DNA of 35,722 nt from an uncultured Pseudomonadota bacterium (GTDB taxonomy: Bacteria > Pseudomonadota > Alphaproteobacteria > Rs-D84), in assembly GCA_902771695.1 (NCBI GenBank), contig CACXXP010000007.1, positions 1 through 35,722 on the forward strand, in the 5' to 3' direction. The stretch's first letter is position 1, and the number at the start of each line of letters is the position of its first letter. Under the pieces are notes generated by a model. It did no database searches. It was not told the DNA's origin and saw only the letters and a program-made list of their open reading frames with translations. A program made the position numbers and the translations under genes. Below, piece by piece: positions 31,302-35,722 of the stretch.

Positions 31302-32027
31302 TTATTCAATTACAAAACTTCGCGGATAATAATCACTGTAGAAACGACCATCGGTTGCGGTGAATTTCAGAACGCAATAATTCGGATCGGTGACGCCACC
31401 CGGATAATATTCGGTGTCGCCATCACGCCATATCATTTCTTTGTTTTTTGCATCGGTTAACACCTGCATCGTGCCACGCAACATCATGCCTTGGAATCCA
31501 TCGGTATCGCAGAAATAAATGCATGCCTTTGGGTTCATCCTATATTGTGCCACACGCACAGAAAATGTATTTGTTGTGAAATAAAAATTCCGAATACCTT
31601 CGCGAACGCGCGGCGCCAACATGGCCTTGGTCCATGGGAAACCTTCGGAATCAACCGATGATATAAATGCGATAGGTAATGTATCGGCCATTTTTTCAAT
31701 CATTTCTTTGATACCAACCAATGCGGGATTTTCTGGGGTCGCGTCTGAAATAGTGATAGTTGTGCGCCAACGTTTCAGATGCGGAAAATACATTTTCATC
31801 TGACCAATATATTCTTCTTTGGTAATTGGTTTTGGTAATCCCTTGTTCACTTCGCCGATAAACTGTGCGCAATGTTCTATCATTTCATCCATTGTGCAAT
31901 CTTGCATAAAATGCCCATCATGATAGCAATAAATACAATATTCAGAATTTTTAGAACCATCTGAATTTGTGCCAAATAATGCATCATCATTCATTGGCAT
32001 ACCGCAACTTTGACATATATGTGGCAT
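31302..32027 (-). CDS. Zinc-ribbon domain fused to a pyridoxamine 5'-phosphate oxidase-like (split-barrel) protein
   Basis: 241 residues with AAGGGGAA before the ATG. Residues 1-85 resemble the putative zinc-ribbon family: CQSCGMPM (Cys5, Cys8), GTNSDGSKNSEYCIYCYHDG (Cys31, Cys34) and DCTMDEMIEHCA. Residues from about 100 to the end form a split-barrel flavin-binding domain of the general-stress-protein/PPOX type: PIAFISSVDSEGFPWTKAML, FYFTTNTFSVRVAQYRMNPK, ACIYFCDTDGFQGMMLRGTM. The likely ligand is FMN or another flavin, and the enzymatic role is unknown. The two domains usually occur separately, though I believe the fusion is known. Cytoplasmic. Confidence 0.8.
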   Translation of the reverse strand: MPHICQSCGMPMNDDALFGTNSDGSKNSEYCIYCYHDGHFMQDCTMDEMIEHCAQFIGEVNKGLPKPITKEEYIGQMKMYFPHLKRWRTTITISDATPENPALVGIKEMIEKMADTLPIAFISSVDSEGFPWTKAMLAPRVREGIRNFYFTTNTFSVRVAQYRMNPKACIYFCDTDGFQGMMLRGTMQVLTDAKNKEMIWRDGDTEYYPGGVTDPNYCVLKFTATDGRFYSDYYPRSFVIE

Positions 32028-32071
32028 TTGTATTCCCCTTTTTAGATGTCCCTATAACTATATATAAACGG

Positions 32072-32100
32072 TTGCAAAATTCAACAAATATGAATATAAT
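32072..32100 (+). promoter_or_regulatory. Promoter of the 37-residue membrane protein
   Basis: TTGCAA (32072-32077), 17 bp, then a perfect TATAAT (32095-32100). A minus-strand promoter for the 32027 gene (TTGAAT, 16 bp, TATAGT) overlaps the same stretch. Confidence 0.75.
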
Positions 32101-32127
32101 CATAATGCAACACAAAAGGAGTCGCAA

Positions 32128-32241
32128 ATGTTTACAATTATCTTTATCATTCTGAAGTTAGCAAAAGTACTTAATTGTTCATGGTGGTGGGTTGTTTTAA
32201 CATTATTGATTGATGGTGGTGTATTTGGTCGTATTTTGTAA
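32128..32241 (+). CDS. Very small membrane protein (37 residues)
   Basis: The frame MFTIIFIILKLAKVLNCSWW, then WVVLTLLIDGGVFGRIL has an AAAGGAG site 7 nt before the ATG, a strong promoter at 32072 and a terminator after the stop. Two short hydrophobic segments flank an SWWW cluster. This resembles small phage- and prophage-associated membrane proteins with an SWWWV motif (sometimes labelled transmembrane Fragile-X-F), as I recall them. Complete expression signals make it a credible gene despite its size. Function unknown. Confidence 0.7.
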   Translation: MFTIIFIILKLAKVLNCSWWWVVLTLLIDGGVFGRIL

Positions 32242-32265
32242 TTTGCCATTATGCTTTTGATATAA

Positions 32266-32294
32266 AAAAAACCGACCAATTTGGTCGGTTTTTT
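32266..32294. terminator. Bidirectional intrinsic terminator
   Basis: Stem ACCGACCA / TGGTCGGT with loop ATT, A7 before and T6 after, between the small membrane protein and the convergent 32293 gene. Confidence 0.9.
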
Positions 32295-32793
32295 ATTTTT
32301 TGTTTTGTGATAATTCTTTTAAATATTTCAACACCTGGATGCGTTCGTCACTCCATGCTTCAGAATTTGCAAGACATGGTCTTGCCGGTTTGCTTTTCAG
32401 ATTTTCAATTGCTAATTTTACAAAGGCCGGTGTTTTATCTTTTTTATTTGTGCATGGTTGACGCCATTCATATAATGCCGCCAGATAATTATATTGGTCG
32501 TCATTGAAAAACGTGCCATCATTTGCGCGTCGTCCAAATTCCACCAAACGTCTTTCGCCATTTTGGACCCGTATCCAATATGTTTCTGTTTTATTTACAA
32601 TATCGCATTCGTGCCAAATATCATACAGACGCATGTTATTTTTGGTAAACGCACTAACAACAGATGGGTCGTCATGTTCGTATTGTAACCCTTGGGTTTT
32701 AGATATTTTAACCAATAATTTCAGCAACAACATGGATAATTCATGTTGTTCTGTGACGATATCTTTGTGGTCGTCTTGTTTTTTTGTTTGCAT
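32293..32793 (-). CDS. Unknown cytoplasmic protein, paralogue of the 30652 gene
   Basis: 166 residues from the ATG at 32793, which has AGAGG 7 nt upstream; 11 upstream in-frame codons overlap the promoter. It shares with the 30652 protein the blocks EQHELSMLLLKLLVKI, VVSAFTKNNMRLYDIW, ETYWIRVQNGERRLVEFGRR, NDGTFFNDDQYNYLAALY and the terminal helix (WSDERIQVLKYLKEL). It differs by an insertion before YWIRV and a Lys-rich segment (NKKDKTP). The stop lies inside the terminator stem region. No family recognised. Confidence 0.75.
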   Translation of the reverse strand: MQTKKQDDHKDIVTEQHELSMLLLKLLVKISKTQGLQYEHDDPSVVSAFTKNNMRLYDIWHECDIVNKTETYWIRVQNGERRLVEFGRRANDGTFFNDDQYNYLAALYEWRQPCTNKKDKTPAFVKLAIENLKSKPARPCLANSEAWSDERIQVLKYLKELSQNKK

Positions 32794-32814
32794 TACATTG
32801 CCTCTTTTGTGTGT

Positions 32815-32842
32815 ATTATTGCACATAATTTGCGTTTGTCAA
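32815..32842 (-). promoter_or_regulatory. Promoter of the 32293-32793 gene
   Basis: On the minus strand TTGACA (32842-32837), 16 bp, then AATAAT (32820-32815). Confidence 0.7.
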
Positions 32843-32870
32843 ATATAGGAGCACGATAAATGTTCATGGT

Positions 32871-32899
32871 TTGCAAATTGAAATTATGTGGGCTATAAT
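32871..32899 (+). promoter_or_regulatory. Promoter of the pyrophosphatase gene
   Basis: TTGCAA (32871-32876), 17 bp, then TATAAT (32894-32899), with an ATG 20 nt further on. Confidence 0.75.
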
Positions 32900-32918
32900 T
32901 CAACCACAGGATATAATC

Positions 32919-33272
32919 ATGCCGATTCAAAATTTATCAACAAATTTTCTTGGAAAGATTGTCACCGTAAAGATGGACAGACCATTGGGAACCAAACATC
33001 CAAAGCATGGTTTTGTATATCCGGTTAATTATGGTTTTATCCCAAATACTGTATCTGGTGATGGTGAAGAACTAGATGCTTATGTTTTGGGACCGACGGT
33101 TCCATTGGATACGTTTACGGGATATGTATGCGCAATAATTCACCGCACCGATGATGACGATGATAAATTGGTTGTTGTGCCAAATGGGGAAAATCCCACC
33201 GATGCAGAGATAGAAGAAAAAACCAAATTCCAAGAACAATGGTTCAAACATGTAATAATTCGCCCAGAATAA
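32919..33272 (+). CDS. ppa: Inorganic pyrophosphatase, short form
   Basis: 117 residues from the ATG at 32919, with CAGGAT upstream; earlier codons overlap the promoter. The motifs VTVKMDRPLGTKHPKHGFVY, PVNYGFIPNT, DGEELDAYVLG (metal-binding acidic residues Asp48, Glu50 and Asp53), IIHR and KLVVVP mark the soluble family I pyrophosphatase fold, which hydrolyses PPi to two phosphates. It is much shorter than the usual alphaproteobacterial enzyme (about 175). It resembles the roughly 115-residue version I know mainly from Firmicutes, including the KFQEQWF ending. It may be an acquired copy. Its activity would affect the PPi pool used by ppdK. Confidence 0.85.
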   Translation: MPIQNLSTNFLGKIVTVKMDRPLGTKHPKHGFVYPVNYGFIPNTVSGDGEELDAYVLGPTVPLDTFTGYVCAIIHRTDDDDDKLVVVPNGENPTDAEIEEKTKFQEQWFKHVIIRPE

Positions 33273-33276
33273 AACA

Positions 33277-33298
33277 TGCACCCTTTTGGGTGTTTTTT
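33277..33298 (+). terminator. Intrinsic terminator after the pyrophosphatase gene
   Basis: Stem CACCC / GGGTG, loop TTTT, followed by T6. Confidence 0.75.
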
Positions 33299-33310
33299 AT
33301 TTGCAATTTA

Positions 33311-33319
33311 TGATATAAT
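33311..33319 (+). promoter_or_regulatory. Extended -10 promoter of the proline-rich gene
   Basis: TGATATAAT, the same extended -10 as at 8214, 19536 and 20901, but here followed by a normal leader with an AAAGGAG ribosome site. Confidence 0.6.
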
Positions 33320-33347
33320 AATGTCCAGAATCAAAAGGAGAAAACGC

Positions 33348-34745
33348 ATGACGTTTGATACGTTGTCTGGTTTATATGATGCATTGGATTCTGGTGCATA
33401 CAGTCCAAAACAATGGGAAGAAATTGCGAATTTAACATTAAAAATCTATCAACTTTTGGAAGATGAACCAACAGAGTTAAATGCAGGTTATGCAGGGGGC
33501 TGCATGGCGTGTTTGATGAAAATCGTATCTAAATTGGACAAGGTCCCGGTTGGGTTGCCCGAAACAATTGTGGTAAAATTGTCGCATGTGTTGGATAAAT
33601 TTGGATACTTGTTTTCCGATAAGTTATATAAATCACTGTTCGACATGTTGAAAATAGAATCCGACTTTGCCGAACAACATCGTAAAAACATTAAAGAAAA
33701 TGACATCGGTCAAAGTATTGCGGTTTTACGCCGCGTTGTTCATAACGATGATTGGCATAAAGATTTTTTTGAAATTATTTTTGTTGATGTCAAAGATATA
33801 CCAATGGATGGGAATATACCGCCAAGATATGCAGACGAAATGCGCCCACAAGCCCAGGCACAGCAAACGCCGCCCCCGGGTGGTAATGATGTCGATAATC
33901 CGTTTCCACGGCCACAACCAGAAAATAGTGATGATTCACCATATTCGCCAAGACATGCGTATGCCGAAGCCACACTGCCACCACCCCCAGGTGGTGGTAA
34001 TGGTGGTAATCCTCCACCGCCTCTCCCAAGTGGTGGTAATGATGATAATCCACCACCACCACCCCCATCGGGTGGTAATACGCCCCCGCCGGATAAACCA
34101 AAATATATTCGTCCAGACCGTATAGATATTCATAAACTGCTTGCAATTGCGGTGTTAAAGGCCATTTCGTCAAAAATGGTTCAGGTCGGTGACAACAAAT
34201 TCCAGTTGGTATTAAAATCCGGCATAGATTCCACAAAGTATTTTGAATATGGACATGAATATTTAATTCAACGTGAAAATGATAATCGTTTTACCGGTCT
34301 GTTAGATATGACCAATCCACCGGCGGTCATAGAAGATGGAATCCCATTGAATTTCTATGCGGCACATTATCTTGAAGTATTGGGTGCGGCACCACAGTTT
34401 GATATAGATGGTAATATCATCATTGATAACATGTTGGTTGAAATGAAATCACTGGGTGGTGTATTTCCGGCAACCATAGAATTAGCCAGAATTTTAGATG
34501 ATGTGGCATTGTATTCATTGGCAAAAATCTTGTCGCCTTTGTCAAAATATGCGGTTAAATATTCCGCAGACACAATGCAGATGCACAGGCCTGGGGAATA
34601 CGCCAAGGCAATCAGTCCAGAAAGTCGTGCATTCAAACCATATACTGTTTATGCGGCACGTGATTTTTATGATACGAATGTTCGCCAGCAAGCACTGACG
34701 CAAAGCGTATCGCAATATACCAACAAAACAGGTTATGGAATGTAA
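33348..34745 (+). CDS. Proline-rich two-domain protein
   Basis: 465 residues from the ATG at 33348, which has AAAGGAG 8 nt upstream; an in-frame ATG at 33321 touches the -10. Residues 1-160 are a helical domain (FDTLSGLYDALDSGAYSPKQ, VVKLSHVLDKFGYLFSDKLY). Residues 167-252 are a Pro/Gly/Asn-rich linker with repeats of the form PPPP-x-(P)SGGNxxN, including LPPPP at 210-214. Residues 253-465 form a second domain (IDIHKLLAIAVLKAISSKM, LNFYAAHYLEVLGAAPQFDI, NMLVEMKSLGGVFPATIELA). No signal peptide or membrane helix. No family recognised. Poly-proline plus a following helix is reminiscent of actin-regulating effectors such as RickA or WASP, but a WH2 motif cannot be confirmed. Confidence 0.8.
   Translation: MTFDTLSGLYDALDSGAYSPKQWEEIANLTLKIYQLLEDEPTELNAGYAGGCMACLMKIVSKLDKVPVGLPETIVVKLSHVLDKFGYLFSDKLYKSLFDMLKIESDFAEQHRKNIKENDIGQSIAVLRRVVHNDDWHKDFFEIIFVDVKDIPMDGNIPPRYADEMRPQAQAQQTPPPGGNDVDNPFPRPQPENSDDSPYSPRHAYAEATLPPPPGGGNGGNPPPPLPSGGNDDNPPPPPPSGGNTPPPDKPKYIRPDRIDIHKLLAIAVLKAISSKMVQVGDNKFQLVLKSGIDSTKYFEYGHEYLIQRENDNRFTGLLDMTNPPAVIEDGIPLNFYAAHYLEVLGAAPQFDIDGNIIIDNMLVEMKSLGGVFPATIELARILDDVALYSLAKILSPLSKYAVKYSADTMQMHRPGEYAKAISPESRAFKPYTVYAARDFYDTNVRQQALTQSVSQYTNKTGYGM
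33978..34095 (+). repeat. Tandem PPPP/GGN-encoding repeats
   Basis: Repeated CCACCACCC-type and GGTGGTAAT-type blocks of roughly 45-50 bp encode the proline-rich linker. Copy number could vary by slippage or recombination in frame. Confidence 0.6.
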
Positions 34746-34750
34746 ATAAA

Positions 34751-34772
34751 ACCCCCACATTTATGTGGGGGT
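34751..34772 (+). terminator. Hairpin after the proline-rich gene, weak as a terminator
   Basis: Complementary arms ACCCCCACAT / ATGTGGGGGT meet almost without a loop, so the practical stem is CCCCACA / TGTGGGG. No T run follows, so termination is doubtful and the glycosyltransferase may be partly co-transcribed. Confidence 0.45.
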
Positions 34773-34823
34773 ATGCGTGCATTAGTCGCGCAAATGATAA
34801 AACGCGATTTAAAAGGATAATCG

Positions 34824-35663
34824 ATGAATATGCCAAAAGTTTCTGTTGTTTTACCATGTTATAATGTTTCCAAGTTTGTGGACCCTATGTTTACATCTTT
34901 GCGTAATCAGACATTAAAAGACATTGAAATAATTTGTGTTGATGATAAATCAACAGATGATACGGTTAAAAAAATTCGCGAATTTATGAAATCTGATAAC
35001 CGCATTTCATTATATAAACTTGGTAAAAATACTGGGGCATCACATGCACGGAATTATGGATTGAAAAAGTCCAATGGAAAATATGTGTGTTTCTTGGATC
35101 CCGATGATTATATTGATGATGATTTTGTTGAAAAATTATACAAAGCCATAACAAAAACTAAATCTGATGTAGCCAAGGCAAAATTTAAAGTCGGCGATAA
35201 ATACTGGAAAACACACGAATTGGTAAAGGAAAATTATTTGTATTTCAGTTCTGAACATTGTTCTGCAATGTATAATAAAAAATTTTTATTGGAAAATAAT
35301 ATATTATATCCCGAAGATGTTATTACGGGCGAAGATGTGGTCTTTCTGTCTAACCTGGTGTTGCATACCAATAAAATTATAACCATAGATGATACGTGTT
35401 ATCATTATGTTCGGCGCGAAGGTTCTTTGGATTCGCAAAAATTATCGCATAAAATGGTGTTGTCCAGAATTAAAATGCTGGATTACAAAATGCAAATGTT
35501 AAACGAACATAAATTTGATACTTATACTGATAAAATTATTTTTATCCAGCAACATATTACAGATCAATTCTGTTACAATGTTGATCCAAATCGTATATCG
35601 GAATCAGATAAAGATTTACTGTTTAAATGGTTTATAAAAAATCGTAAAAGTTTTATTGCATAA
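34824..35663 (+). CDS. Family 2 glycosyltransferase
   Basis: 279 residues with an AAAAGGA site. The GT-A fold N-terminus is clear: VSVVLPCYNVSKFVDPMFTS, IICVDDKSTDDTVKKI, NTGASHARNYGL, and the DXD-type motif FLDPDDYID at residues 90-98. A probable catalytic acidic motif follows later (TGEDVVFLSNL). The C-terminal third is helical and variable. Such enzymes transfer a sugar from a nucleotide donor to surface polysaccharide, LPS or a protein; the substrate cannot be told. No membrane helix is seen, so it is cytoplasmic or peripheral. Confidence 0.9.
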   Translation: MNMPKVSVVLPCYNVSKFVDPMFTSLRNQTLKDIEIICVDDKSTDDTVKKIREFMKSDNRISLYKLGKNTGASHARNYGLKKSNGKYVCFLDPDDYIDDDFVEKLYKAITKTKSDVAKAKFKVGDKYWKTHELVKENYLYFSSEHCSAMYNKKFLLENNILYPEDVITGEDVVFLSNLVLHTNKIITIDDTCYHYVRREGSLDSQKLSHKMVLSRIKMLDYKMQMLNEHKFDTYTDKIIFIQQHITDQFCYNVDPNRISESDKDLLFKWFIKNRKSFIA

Positions 35664-35687
35664 AATTATACTATTTTTTGATACAAA

Positions 35688-35717
35688 ACCGCACTTAAAA
35701 AGTGCGGTGTATCTTTT
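35688..35717 (+). terminator. Intrinsic terminator after the glycosyltransferase gene
   Basis: 9-bp stem ACCGCACTT / AAGTGCGGT, loop AAA, followed by GTATCTTTT; the T run is short. Confidence 0.65.
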
Positions 35718-35722
35718 GGTGG

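Noticed and set aside
31247..31363. Short plus-strand frame MKSNHKKPAYAGVFYLY
   Set aside because: It runs through an intrinsic terminator and antisense to the PPOX gene; PAYAGVF is what terminator stems usually encode. Kept as a possible sRNA or leader, not as a protein gene.
33978..34095. Tandem CCACCACCC/GGTGGTAAT blocks as a CRISPR-like or intergenic repeat
   Set aside because: The blocks are in frame and encode the proline-rich linker of the 33348 gene.
34123..34170. WH2 actin-binding motif after the proline-rich linker
   Set aside because: Only the LL and LKxI spacing resembles WH2; the usual central glycine and basic tail are not seen, so it is not called as a domain.
1..35722. CRISPR array, tRNA or rRNA genes, IS elements, transposase or integrase
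   Set aside because: No short regularly spaced repeats, no tRNA-like or rRNA sequence, and no transposase, recombinase or flanking inverted repeats were seen.

Overview
The window reads as a chromosomal segment of an uncultured alphaproteobacterium, probably a host-associated one related to the Rickettsiales/Holosporales-type lineages found in gut and protist metagenomes. The evidence is a moderately AT-rich sequence, a pyruvate phosphate dikinase, stand-alone helix-turn-helix proteins of a type I associate with Alphaproteobacteria, and an array of five VirB6/TrbL-like membrane proteins resembling the expanded VirB6 sets of Rickettsiales. The lineage is an inference; no rRNA or tRNA gene was seen.

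Layout. Positions 1-1641 hold two minus-strand secreted repeat proteins of one family, the first running off the left edge. ppdK follows (1822-4479), then a small secreted coiled-coil protein (4583-5032). Two large, cysteine-rich, paralogous secreted proteins (5201-7357 and 8234-10816) flank rplU-rpmA. Next come a membrane-anchored methyltransferase-like protein and a divergent dnaQ/uvrD pair.

Positions 14212-20848 hold five consecutive VirB6/TrbL-like genes. Four form an overlapping minus-strand operon, and the fifth diverges from them across a mirror-image promoter. After this lie a hypothetical gene, rpmE, an inositol-monophosphatase homologue whose catalytic DPxD motif is lost, and another cysteine-rich secreted protein. 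A cell-wall block follows: mrcA, mraY, ftsW, murG, a reduced dcw cluster without murD, murE or murF at this site.

Positions 29345-34745 look accessory. They contain two paralogous HTH-only regulators, a lipoprotein, two paralogous unknown minus-strand genes with matching promoters, a zinc-ribbon/PPOX fusion, a 37-residue membrane protein, a short-form inorganic pyrophosphatase and a proline-rich protein with tandem PPPP repeats. The window ends with a family 2 glycosyltransferase.

How the genes fit together. Core genes (translation, replication and repair, peptidoglycan, PEP/pyruvate/PPi metabolism) alternate with lineage-specific envelope genes. Envelope biology dominates the non-core part: the VirB6-like array, three cysteine-rich exported proteins, the repeat proteins and a lipoprotein. 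Several genes appear to be transcribed from an extended -10 element only 7-11 nt before the ATG, suggesting leaderless mRNAs. No CRISPR array, IS element or prophage was recognised. No gene-free stretch exceeds 300 bases; the largest (865-1158) is AT-rich with only a weak promoter candidate.
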